A stretch of 64,000 nt of DNA from assembly GCF_010728725.1 (NCBI RefSeq), contig NZ_AP022606.1:744001-808000 (forward strand), read 5' to 3'. Of this stretch, positions 1-7,660 are shown in pieces (positions within the stretch are counted from its first letter, which is position 1; each line of letters begins with the position of its first letter). A model generated the notes under the pieces. It did no database searches and had not been told where the DNA came from. It was given only the letters and a program-made list of their open reading frames with translations. This DNA comes from Mycobacterium branderi. GTDB lineage: Bacteria; Actinomycetota; Actinomycetes; Mycobacteriales; Mycobacteriaceae. A program made the position numbers and the translations under genes.

Positions 1-93
1 TTCCACGTGACGATCCGGATAACCAAGGCGACATCTCCCAACGACGCCACCTGGGACTGGCAAGTCGGCGAGCAACTCTCTGCGGCAAGTTAG
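1..93 (+). CDS. C-terminal end of an unidentified protein (cut by window edge)
   Basis: Frame 1 is open from the window edge to a TAG at 91-93 and gives about 30 residues with balanced composition, including a Thr-Trp-Asp-Trp stretch, unlike the Arg/Ala/Pro-rich shadow frames typical of this GC-rich DNA. The rest of the gene lies outside the window, so no family can be assigned. Bases 94-179 after it hold no gene that I can see. Confidence 0.35.
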   Translation, partial: FHVTIRITKATSPNDATWDWQVGEQLSAAS

Positions 94-179
94 CCGACGT
101 ACAAATACCGATTGGACTTCCTGTTTGTCCGGGGGCGGTCGTCGGTTCCTTTGATGCGCAGCTTAACTCGTGCTTGATA

Positions 180-698
180 TCAAGGATGCACACCGGCTAT
201 CCGGAGAATGAGTTGCACTAGGCCGTAGACTGCGAAGAAAAGCGGTGTGACCAGTATGACCGCGAGCGTGAGCTTGAGCATGAACGGCTGGCGTTCCTTG
301 AGTCCCAACTGTCGCGCCACCAAGCGGATCAGGTCCCGACCCTCTCTGGAGTTGAACCGGTAGTCCACGACCGGCTCGATTCGTCCCCGGTCCGACAGCG
401 CCCAAATCTTTTCACGGGAAAACGAAAATATCCGACCCCCTTGCACTTCCATCGAAGCCCCAAGTGCGGGGACTCCGGCCCGCCATTTCACGTCGACCTG
501 CCGATCGGTGATGGTGAAAGAGGACTTGCGTTCGGTGACTCGCCACCGGAAGCTCTTGCGCAACCCAGCCCGGTTGTATAAGCCCCACCACTGGGCGTTG
601 GCAATATCGAGCCGTACGTCGAAACCCTTCTTGGTGTCGACGACGGTGTACGGGGTACCCTCCACCGCAGCGGCTACTGCGTCCCTGAACTCACTCAT
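180..698 (-). CDS. hypothetical membrane-anchored protein
   Basis: A 172-residue protein that I do not recognise. Residues 1 to about 138 look soluble and mixed in composition, with a run of beta-strand-like segments. Residues 142-166 form one hydrophobic helix close to the C-terminus, so it is probably a tail-anchored membrane protein with the N-terminus in the cytosol. The ATG at 698 is the first start in the frame. It lies downstream of the membrane gene at 843-1517 on the same strand, 144 bp away, so the two may be separately transcribed. Composition argues that it is a real gene; function is unknown. Confidence 0.6.
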   Translation of the reverse strand: MSEFRDAVAAAVEGTPYTVVDTKKGFDVRLDIANAQWWGLYNRAGLRKSFRWRVTERKSSFTITDRQVDVKWRAGVPALGASMEVQGGRIFSFSREKIWALSDRGRIEPVVDYRFNSREGRDLIRLVARQLGLKERQPFMLKLTLAVILVTPLFFAVYGLVQLILRIAGVHP

Positions 699-842
699 AC
701 GGTCTCATCACCATTCCCGCGCGACATGTCGTTGTGTGGTTGCTTGGCGCACTGGCCTAATCGCTGGTGGTCAATCGTTGGCACCGCATCCCAAAGGCGA
801 CCGCAAATTTCTGATCGTCTGCAAATCATGTACGCCCCGCAA

Positions 843-1517
843 CTAGTGTCGTGCCCGCCGCCGGCGAAGCACTGCAGTCAACACCAAAGTCAAAACCCCG
901 ACCGACATTAGGGCTAGGCCACCGAGACCAGCGAGGAAGGCGCCGACAAACTCACTCATATGAAGGTCTCCGCCCACGCCGAACGTATCGGACGAAGAAC
1001 CTGTGCAGCTGACCGTGTAGTCGCCGGGTTGGCTGGCTGTGATCGTAAAGTATGCCTTCCACTGATTCAGGGTCAGGTCTCCGTTGTAGTTCGTCATCGC
1101 GACGCCGACTCCCGGCGTTACGTCGCAATGGACTCGATGCCGCGCGCCTGTGTCGGCGTTGGCGATGAAGACTACGTTTGTGCCGCCCGCATCGATGTGC
1201 AGGGTGGTGGATTCGCCACTGCCGAAGGTGTGTTCGCTGCGCGGCTGCTTGCCCACGATATCGATGAACTTGACGGCCGCGCCAACGCCGAATACAACAC
1301 CTAGGACGATCAGCCCCGTACCGATGGCATTCCAGTACTTTCTCGGTGCGCGCTTACCGACCGCTGGATACGGCTGCGGGTAGGCCGGCGGGCGCATGTC
1401 CGGTGAATTCCAACCGTATCCGGGTTGCGCATCAAGTCTCGGCTGGTAAACGGGCGGCGGCATCAGTGGCGGGTTACCTCGGTCAGCGCCGGACCAGTCC
1501 GGTGGATCAATTGGCAT
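843..1517 (-). CDS. proline-rich two-helix membrane protein of unknown function
   Basis: A 224-residue protein. Residues 1-55 are rich in Pro, Tyr and Gln, as in many mycobacterial envelope proteins. A first membrane helix spans about 62-84. A polar segment of about 100 residues follows with two cysteines in beta-like surroundings, which could form an extracytoplasmic disulfide. A second helix lies near 190-215 and the protein ends in an Arg-rich tail. I chose the ATG at 1517 over an in-frame GTG at 1523 because an AGAGGGG ribosome-binding site sits 5 nt upstream of the ATG and would overlap the GTG. Function is unknown. Confidence 0.6.
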   Translation of the reverse strand: MPIDPPDWSGADRGNPPLMPPPVYQPRLDAQPGYGWNSPDMRPPAYPQPYPAVGKRAPRKYWNAIGTGLIVLGVVFGVGAAVKFIDIVGKQPRSEHTFGSGESTTLHIDAGGTNVVFIANADTGARHRVHCDVTPGVGVAMTNYNGDLTLNQWKAYFTITASQPGDYTVSCTGSSSDTFGVGGDLHMSEFVGAFLAGLGGLALMSVGVLTLVLTAVLRRRRARH

Positions 1518-1635
1518 GGGCACCCCTCTGCTCGTCTGTTGCAGATGCCCTCAAGCGTCCCACAGCGCGTCGTCAAGAAGCCTCACCGGCGTAAATGTCT
1601 GACTGTCGTGCGACGCCATACCAATAGGCTGACCG

Positions 1636-2991
1636 GTGGTGAGGATCGGTCGTAGGGAGGCAGCCGCGGCCGCAATCGGGTTCGTCCTGGTTGCGGCCGC
1701 ATTCGTGTTGCCGCGGCTGCATTTGGGGATTGTGTCGCGGCGTCATTCGGCTCCCGATCGCTTCGGCTCGCATGCCGGCGCCGCGCCCCTCTTCGGTTGG
1801 TTCGAGGCCCATGTCGGCTGGGGCACCGTCCCGGCCATTCTGATCGGACTGGCCGCGGTGATCTGGGGACCGGGAATCGCGCAGCGACTGCGCTGGCGGC
1901 TCCTGACGTGGGTGACCTGGGCGACCGCCTGCGCATGGGCGTTTTCGCTGGCGATGATCGACGGCTGGCGACGCGGCTTCGCCGGCCGACTGACCACCAG
2001 AGACGAGTACTTGCACGAAGTTCCGGGCATCACCGATATCCCGCGGGCGGTGCGCACCTTTTCCAACCGCATCCTTGATTTCCAACCACATTCGTGGACC
2101 ACGCATGTCTCGGGTCACCCACCAGGCGCGCTGCTGACGTTCGTCTGGCTGGACCGCATCGGCTTGAGCGGCGGCGCGTGGGCCGGCGTGTTCTGTCTTT
2201 TGGTCGGCTCCAGCGCGGCGGCAGCCATCTTGATCGGGCTGCGGGCAGTCGACGACGAGGCAACCGCGCGCCGAGCCGCGCCATTCGTCGCGGTGGCGCC
2301 GACCGCGATCTGGATCGCTGTCTCTGCGGACGGGTACTTCGCCGGGGTGGCGGCTTGGGGCATCGCGCTGCTGGCCGTGGCGGTGCACCGTGAGGTGCGA
2401 CGCCCCCGCCTGGTGGCGGCCGCGTCGGGCCTGCTGCTCGGCTGGGCCATCTTCCTCAACTACGGGTTGACGTTGATGGCGCTACCGGCGCTGGCGGTCC
2501 TGGTGTGCGCGAACGATTGGCGGCCCGCGGTGCGGGCGTTGGGGCCAGCCGTGCTGGCGGGGGTGGCGGTGGTCGTGGTGTTCGCCGCCGCCGGCTTCTG
2601 GTGGTTCGACGGCTATACCCTTGTCCAGCAACGCTATTGGCAGGGTCTTGCCAGCGACCGGCCCTTCGAATATTGGAGTTGGGCCAATCTGGCTGCGGCG
2701 GCCTGCGCGACGGGCTTGGGCAGCATCGCCGGGCTGGGTCGGGTCTTCGACGGGACTGCGATCCGTCGACGATCCGGCATACATCTGCTCATGCTGGCGG
2801 TGCTGGTAGCGATCGTCTGCGCCGACTTGAGCATGCTCAGCAAGGCCGAGACGGAACGGATCTGGCTGCCATTCACCGTCTGGTTGACTGCGGCCCCCGC
2901 GCTGCTTCCGACGCAGTCACATCGATTCTGGTTGGCGGTCAATGTTATTGGCGCGCTGCTGGTGAACAGCCTGATTTACACGAACTGGTAG
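1636..2991 (+). CDS. polytopic integral membrane protein, Rv0541c-like
   Basis: A 451-residue hydrophobic protein with roughly ten or more predicted membrane helices, separated by short loops. After the first helices comes a polar segment with Asp-Glu-Tyr and a His/Pro-rich stretch (around residues 120-165), the kind of acidic extracytoplasmic loop seen in GT-C type glycosyltransferases. It converges on the Rv0540-like and Rv0539-like glycosyltransferase genes with a 4-bp gap, the same neighbourhood as Rv0541c in M. tuberculosis. A role in envelope glycan assembly is an inference from fold type and neighbours. Two tandem GTG codons (1636, 1639) are possible starts. Confidence 0.75.
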   Translation: MVRIGRREAAAAAIGFVLVAAAFVLPRLHLGIVSRRHSAPDRFGSHAGAAPLFGWFEAHVGWGTVPAILIGLAAVIWGPGIAQRLRWRLLTWVTWATACAWAFSLAMIDGWRRGFAGRLTTRDEYLHEVPGITDIPRAVRTFSNRILDFQPHSWTTHVSGHPPGALLTFVWLDRIGLSGGAWAGVFCLLVGSSAAAAILIGLRAVDDEATARRAAPFVAVAPTAIWIAVSADGYFAGVAAWGIALLAVAVHREVRRPRLVAAASGLLLGWAIFLNYGLTLMALPALAVLVCANDWRPAVRALGPAVLAGVAVVVVFAAAGFWWFDGYTLVQQRYWQGLASDRPFEYWSWANLAAAACATGLGSIAGLGRVFDGTAIRRRSGIHLLMLAVLVAIVCADLSMLSKAETERIWLPFTVWLTAAPALLPTQSHRFWLAVNVIGALLVNSLIYTNW

Positions 2992-2995
2992 GCGA

Positions 2996-3658
2996 CTACA
3001 GCCCAGCCGCGCGGGTGGCTTGGGCGAACCGGCTGTTCGATCGGCAGCTTTCGCGTACCGCAGCCACATCGTCGACCACGTCGAAATCTGCCAGCTCCGC
3101 CAGCATTGACACCTCAACACCGTTGGCATTCAATGCTTTTAAGGTCAGCATTCCGGTGTCCGACTGCGACATGGGAACGCGGCGCAGACACGCAGCGCTC
3201 TCCGGTGTGCGCACCCCCAATGCCCACCAGCCGCCGTCACGGGCGAAGCCGAGCACGGCCGGCGATTCGCACAGCTGTCGCGCGCAGTCGACCAACAACT
3301 CCGCGCTCACCTGCGGCGTGTCCATCCCGATCTGCAAGACCGGATAGCCGTCGGCCGCATCTGCGTGTGCATTGGCTAAGCGGTCTGCAAAAGTGTTGCC
3401 GCGCTGAGGAATAACGGTGAACGACGTGAGCCGGCGCCGGATCTCAGCGGCGCCGACGGAATCGTCGAGCTCGCCGGTGAACGCCACCACTCGGGCGACG
3501 ACCGGCGCATCCACCACGGCATCGAGGGTGTCCAGCAGCGCGGCGGCCGCGATCTCGGCGGCGACGTGGTCACCCACCGTCGCAGCAAGCCGCGTCTTGG
3601 CCCGTCCCGGTACCGGTGCTTTGGCCACCACCAGCAGCGTCACCGGCACGACGCTCAC
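2996..3658 (-). CDS. TIGR04282/DUF2064 glycosyltransferase-like protein, Rv0540-like
   Basis: A 220-residue GT-A-fold-like protein. The N-terminus has the pattern VVAKAPVPGRAKTRL, typical of the DUF2064 family, which resembles sugar nucleotidyltransferases and keeps a Lys/Arg-rich nucleotide-binding loop. A mid-protein QIGMDTPQ motif supplies the Asp expected at the metal/nucleotide site. It starts with a GTG that overlaps the stop of the preceding glycosyltransferase (GTGA at 3655-3658), so the two are translationally coupled. The pair is probably part of an envelope glycan pathway. Substrate is unknown. Confidence 0.8.
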   Translation of the reverse strand: MSVVPVTLLVVAKAPVPGRAKTRLAATVGDHVAAEIAAAALLDTLDAVVDAPVVARVVAFTGELDDSVGAAEIRRRLTSFTVIPQRGNTFADRLANAHADAADGYPVLQIGMDTPQVSAELLVDCARQLCESPAVLGFARDGGWWALGVRTPESAACLRRVPMSQSDTGMLTLKALNANGVEVSMLAELADFDVVDDVAAVRESCRSNSRFAQATRAAGL

Positions 3659-4311
3659 GAGATCGCCTTCCAGAAGTCCAGGATCGCGATCGCGCTGCCG
3701 CGCAGCGAACCGCTCACTTTGGATTTTCCGCCGATGCGCGGACCGTAAGCGACGTCGTATTCGACGACACGCCAGCCGGCGGCCGCCGCCCGCACCAGCA
3801 GCTCCAGCGGATAGCCCGACCGGCGGTCCACGATGCCCAGGCTCAGCAGGGCGTCGCGGCGAAAGACTCGCATCGGCGCAATGTCATGCACCGGCAGACC
3901 GTGCCGGGTGCGCAGCCGCCAGCTCATCATCACACTGCCGAGCCGCGCCACCCACGGCCAGCGCAATCCGGGCACCGGTCGTCGTCGCCCAACCGCCAGG
4001 TCGGCGCCGTTGTCGATCTCGGCGACCAATCGGGGCAGGTCGGCGGGATCCAGGGAGCCGTCGGCGTCGATGACCGCCACGATCGGCGTCGTCGCGGCCA
4101 CCACCCCGGCATGGACGGCGGATCCGTAGCCGGGCCGGGGCTCGGTGACGACAGTGGCGCCGTGGCGGCGGGCCACCTCGGCGGTGTCGTCGGTGCTGTT
4201 GTTGTCGACGACCAGCGCCTGGTAGCCGGCGGGGATGGCCGCTAGGACGTTCGGCAGCGACTCGGCCTCGTTCAGGCAGGGCAGCACCACCGTGACCAGA
4301 CCGTCGGGCAT
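3655..4311 (-). CDS. GT2 glycosyltransferase, dolichyl/polyprenyl-phosphate sugar synthase type (Rv0539-like)
   Basis: A 218-residue family 2 glycosyltransferase. The N-terminus shows VVLPCLNEAESLP and VVDNNSTDDT, the nucleotide-binding strands of GT2 enzymes, and VIDADGSLDP supplies the DXD-type metal site. The C-terminal KSKVSG segment also fits polyprenyl-phosphate mannose/glucose synthases. No C-terminal membrane helices are present, so it should act at the inner face of the membrane. I placed the start at the ATG at 4311, with AAGG about 10 nt upstream; a longer upstream reading would overlap the oppositely oriented DUF2293 gene and has shadow-like composition. Confidence 0.85.
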   Translation of the reverse strand: MPDGLVTVVLPCLNEAESLPNVLAAIPAGYQALVVDNNSTDDTAEVARRHGATVVTEPRPGYGSAVHAGVVAATTPIVAVIDADGSLDPADLPRLVAEIDNGADLAVGRRRPVPGLRWPWVARLGSVMMSWRLRTRHGLPVHDIAPMRVFRRDALLSLGIVDRRSGYPLELLVRAAAAGWRVVEYDVAYGPRIGGKSKVSGSLRGSAIAILDFWKAIS

Positions 4312-4443
4312 GTCGTCTGACCTTAAGGCGTGTCGGACCCCGAGCGCATCGTGTCGGTAAGCACGACGGGAAGGAAATTGCAGCCGGTGCCGGGTCCGTG
4401 GGCGGGGCCCGGCGGACCTGCAAACGTTACGATCAAGCGGCCC

Positions 4444-5496
4444 ATGGCATCTAAGAATGTTGAGCAGCGAGTCAGGCAGGCCGCCGAGTTGGCGCTCGCC
4501 GAGCAGCGATTCGTCAGGCCGGTCGACGTGCTGGTCCGTTTGGGTTGGCTGGCGCCGTCGCATCTCCACCTATGGCGACAGGGCCGGATCGACTCGTTGG
4601 AGAGCGTCGTCCCGACCAACCCCAGCAAGGTCACGACGGCGATGTCAGCTTTGCGGCGGTGGGCCCAAGAGCGGGGACTGAAACCGTCGGAGGCGGAGTA
4701 CCTTGCCCGCACGCGCGATCGGCGCCGATTGCAATTCAGCGTCAGCGGGGACGCCGCTATCGAAAGCGCCTATCGTACGCACTGGGTGTCGCCGAATTTG
4801 TCGCAGCGCGTAATCGAACGGCAAAGTCGCGCACCGGATCTGGTCGTGATCTGGCCGCTGAAGGAATGGACGTGCACGTCATGCGGCGGCACCGGCGATT
4901 TCCTGCTCATGGAAGACCCCGGTCCGTTGTGCATGGATTGCGCCGACTTCGGTCATCTCGAGTTCTTGCCATCCGGCGATGCCACACTGACCCGGCGAGC
5001 CAAGAAGGCGAGCCGGCTCTGCGCGGTGGTGGTGCGGTGGAGCCGGTCGCGGAAACGCTACGAGCGCCAAGGCATCCTCGCTGAGCCGGAGGCAATCGAG
5101 CAGGCCGAGCAGCAGTGTCTTTCCGATGATGAGGTGCGTGCCCGCCGCAGGGAGCGCGACGAATTGCGACGGGCCGAGGCGGACCTGCGGTTTCAGGCCG
5201 AGTTCGCCGCTGCGATCCGGGCACAATTTCCTGGCTGTCCCGCTGATCGGGCCCACGCCATCGCGCAACACACGGCGCTGCGGGGCAGCGGCCGGGTCGG
5301 ACGCACCGCGGCCGGTCGCGCCCTAGACCCGAATGCGGTACGGCTGGCCGTTGCCGCGTCGGTCCGGCACACCGACACCGACTACGACGAGCTGTTGATG
5401 TCGGGTACAGACCGGGAAACGGCCCGGCATCACGTGTGGGACCGCGTCGAAGGGGTGCTTGACGGTTGGCGTGATCAGACGGGGATGCCAGGCTAG
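4444..5496 (+). CDS. DUF2293 domain protein with a four-cysteine zinc-ribbon-like segment
   Basis: A 350-residue protein. Residues about 1-70 form a helical segment, a CTSC...CMDC pair (Cys144, Cys147, Cys163, Cys166) suggests a structural zinc site, and a charged helical stretch leads to a C-terminal DUF2293 domain with the hallmark pattern FPGCP...GSGRVGR...RH..TDYD. The domain's biochemical function is not established. The ATG at 4444 was preferred over 4330 because the extra 38 residues look non-coding. The gene sits between the Rv0538-like and Rv0539-like genes, which are adjacent in M. tuberculosis, so it looks like an insertion here or a loss there. Confidence 0.8.
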   Translation: MASKNVEQRVRQAAELALAEQRFVRPVDVLVRLGWLAPSHLHLWRQGRIDSLESVVPTNPSKVTTAMSALRRWAQERGLKPSEAEYLARTRDRRRLQFSVSGDAAIESAYRTHWVSPNLSQRVIERQSRAPDLVVIWPLKEWTCTSCGGTGDFLLMEDPGPLCMDCADFGHLEFLPSGDATLTRRAKKASRLCAVVVRWSRSRKRYERQGILAEPEAIEQAEQQCLSDDEVRARRRERDELRRAEADLRFQAEFAAAIRAQFPGCPADRAHAIAQHTALRGSGRVGRTAAGRALDPNAVRLAVAASVRHTDTDYDELLMSGTDRETARHHVWDRVEGVLDGWRDQTGMPG

Positions 5497-5579
5497 GCGG
5501 TATAGACGAGCCGCCTTAGCCGCAGCAGTCACATCCGTCACAGGGGTTGCTACGAGGCTGGACTACACGATGTGCCCGG

Positions 5580-5624
5580 CTCTGAGCGACAAATCACTTG
5601 TGCGCCTTGGGTTGTCGCTCAGAG
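5580..5624. terminator. hairpin between convergent genes
   Basis: A perfect 13-bp inverted repeat (arms 5580-5592 and 5612-5624, core TGAGCGACAA) with a 19-nt loop lies between the convergent DUF2293 and Rv0538-like genes. There is no U-run on either strand, as is common for mycobacterial terminators. It is the only structure seen in the 218-bp gap 5497-5714. Confidence 0.5.
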
Positions 5625-5714
5625 GCGGGCAACTCGCGCATCGCCCTGGCTAGTGGTTCCTGTGGCAGATGTGATCCGCGAAAGGCCCTCATGCGGGCGG
5701 ACGGTTATGCGGCT

Positions 5715-7493
5715 TTAGTGGCCGAAGCCGCCGAACCCGCCGCCACCCAATCCGCCGCCGCCAGATCCCGAGCCGCCACCGCTACCGGAACCGCTGCCGC
5801 CAGAGCCAGACCCGCCGCCCGAGCCAGTACTGCCGGAGCCGCCGCCACCGAAGCCCGACCCACCTGACCCGCCACCGGGTCCGATGCCGCCGCCACTGCT
5901 TCCGGAACCAGTCCCGCCAGATCCAGTGCTGCCAGGGCCACCGCCAGGGCTCGTTCCGCCGGAGCCAGAGCCGCCGCCCCCGGTGTTGCCGGATCCGGTG
6001 CCGGATCCGGTGCTCCCCGATCCGCTTTCGCCGCCGGAGCCGGTTCCACTCGAACCACTGCTGCCCGAACCCGACCCACCTGTGCCGCCGCTCCCGCTGC
6101 CACCCGGGTTCGTTCCCGGGTTGGTCCCGGGATTCGTACCGGGGTTCGTACCAGGATTAGTCCCGGGGTTCGTCCCTGGATTGGTGCCCGGGTTAGTGCC
6201 GGGGTTCGTCCCCGGATTGGTGCCGGGGTTAGTGCCAGGGTTCGTCCCCGGATTCGTGCCGGGGTTAGTGCCAGGATTCGTCCCCGGATTCGTGCCCGGG
6301 TTCGTCCCTGGATTGGTGCCCGGGTTAGTGCCGGGGTTCGTCCCCGGATTCGTCCCCGGATTAGTGCCCGGGTTCGTACCAGGATTGGTGCCCGGGTTCG
6401 TACCAGGATTCGTCCCCGGATTGGTGCCCGGGTTAGTCCCCGGATTGGTACCGGGAAGAGGCCCACTGGGCACATTGATCGGGAGCGGTATGGGTATCGG
6501 GATCGGCACCGGGTTGAAGCCCGGCGCCGACGGCGCAGCCGGGGCGGCCGGCGGCGGTGCCTGCTCGACGGGCGGAGGAGCAGCCGGTGGCGCACTGGGC
6601 GCCTGCTGCGGACCCGGACCCGAAACGCCCTGTGGAGAGCCCGGATTGCTGACTACCGGCGCCTGCACTTGCGGGCTCGCGTTGGGTGACGGCAGCACCG
6701 GCATGAAGTTTCCCGGCACCGGCTTCTGTTGCTGTTGCGGCTGTTGCACCGGTGGAGGCTGAGGTTGGCTGGCGGCACTCGGGCGAACACCGATCGTCAC
6801 CGCCACGGCTAATGCGGCACATCCCGCGACCACGATCCCGCCCACGGTGCTACCCACCAGCAAGGCCCGGCCAACCGGCTGAGCAACGACCTCGGTCTCG
6901 TCGTAGTCCTCGTCGTCGCCGTCGTATTCCATCGGCAGCAGTTCGGAACCGTCGTCGGCCATCGAGTACGCCAGCTGGTGCTCCGCCTCCGGCACGTCGA
7001 CCACCGGCTCGTTCATCGTCGGTTCATCAGTCACGGCCGCCGCGGGCGCAGCCATGGTCGCGTCCTGGGCGGGCATAGCGGCTTGCGTCGCCGGTCCGGC
7101 CGCCATCGCCGCGCCCCACGCGACAGTGAGCTCAGGGTCGTCCGGCGCGCCCGCCGACAGAGCCGCCGTGGCGTCCGGGCTGGTGATCAGCGAAGTCGCC
7201 GCTTCTGGCTCCGGCAGCACCGCGACATTCTTGACGCCGGAGTCGTCCAGTGCCCGCCGCAGCTCGTCGGCTTGATGCTCATCCGACCAGCACAACCGAG
7301 TGCCGACCAGCCGATGATCTTCTGCGGCCAATAGCCGGTGGGTGCCGACCACCGTTTCGGTCAGCTTGCCGACCGCGTCCGAACCCAGGTCGACGACCGA
7401 TTCGTCAATCAGGGCATTTCCGTCGGCTCCCGAGTCGACCAGCGCCAGACGGGCAACCGGACCGCTGACCGCGACGCCCAAAGTCACGTCCAT
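5715..7493 (-). CDS. cell-envelope protein with DUF7159-like N-domain, one membrane helix and long GTNP repeat (Rv0538-like)
   Basis: A 592-residue modular protein. Residues 1 to about 110 start MDVTLGVAVSG and resemble the Hsp70/actin-like N-terminal domain common in mycobacterial membrane proteins. An Ala/Pro and acidic linker follows, then one membrane helix near residue 220 (VGGIVVAGCAALAVAVTIGV). Outside lie a Pro/Gln-rich region, 29 tandem Gly-Thr-Asn-Pro units, and a Gly/Ser-rich tail of about 125 residues. It is probably anchored with the repeats reaching into the cell wall. The ATG at 7493 has a GAGAGGAG ribosome-binding site. The Thr/Pro-rich repeat could be O-mannosylated, but that is inference. 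Confidence 0.85.
   Translation of the reverse strand: MDVTLGVAVSGPVARLALVDSGADGNALIDESVVDLGSDAVGKLTETVVGTHRLLAAEDHRLVGTRLCWSDEHQADELRRALDDSGVKNVAVLPEPEAATSLITSPDATAALSAGAPDDPELTVAWGAAMAAGPATQAAMPAQDATMAAPAAAVTDEPTMNEPVVDVPEAEHQLAYSMADDGSELLPMEYDGDDEDYDETEVVAQPVGRALLVGSTVGGIVVAGCAALAVAVTIGVRPSAASQPQPPPVQQPQQQQKPVPGNFMPVLPSPNASPQVQAPVVSNPGSPQGVSGPGPQQAPSAPPAAPPPVEQAPPPAAPAAPSAPGFNPVPIPIPIPLPINVPSGPLPGTNPGTNPGTNPGTNPGTNPGTNPGTNPGTNPGTNPGTNPGTNPGTNPGTNPGTNPGTNPGTNPGTNPGTNPGTNPGTNPGTNPGTNPGTNPGTNPGTNPGTNPGTNPGTNPGTNPGGSGSGGTGGSGSGSSGSSGTGSGGESGSGSTGSGTGSGNTGGGGSGSGGTSPGGGPGSTGSGGTGSGSSGGGIGPGGGSGGSGFGGGGSGSTGSGGGSGSGGSGSGSGGGSGSGGGGLGGGGFGGFGH
6109..6456 (-). repeat. 29 x 12-bp coding tandem repeat (Gly-Thr-Asn-Pro)
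   Basis: On the plus strand the unit is TTNGTNCCNGGN, repeated 29 times without a break over 348 bp. Variation falls only at third codon positions, so the peptide repeat is perfect while the DNA is degenerate. This shows selection on the protein rather than recent slippage of one unit. Confidence 0.95.
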
Positions 7494-7660
7494 GGTGGCG
7501 CTCCTCTCTGACACTGCAGTATCAGCTATTCGGCCGACAAACCTCAGCGAATAACCCAGATCCAGCCTACGGAAGTGAACCTCGTGCTGAGCGGGCCGGC
7601 ATAGGCCACACTGGACAACCGACGACGATGTTCGCAGTCGAGCAGCGCGAGGGGAAACTG

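Noticed and set aside
5884..6762. 292-residue plus-strand open frame with elastin-like Val-Pro-Gly-Phe/Leu repeats
   Set aside because: It is the antisense of the GTNP repeat gene. Synonymous variation is constrained for the minus-strand reading (the free position is the third codon base there), and there is no ribosome-binding site.
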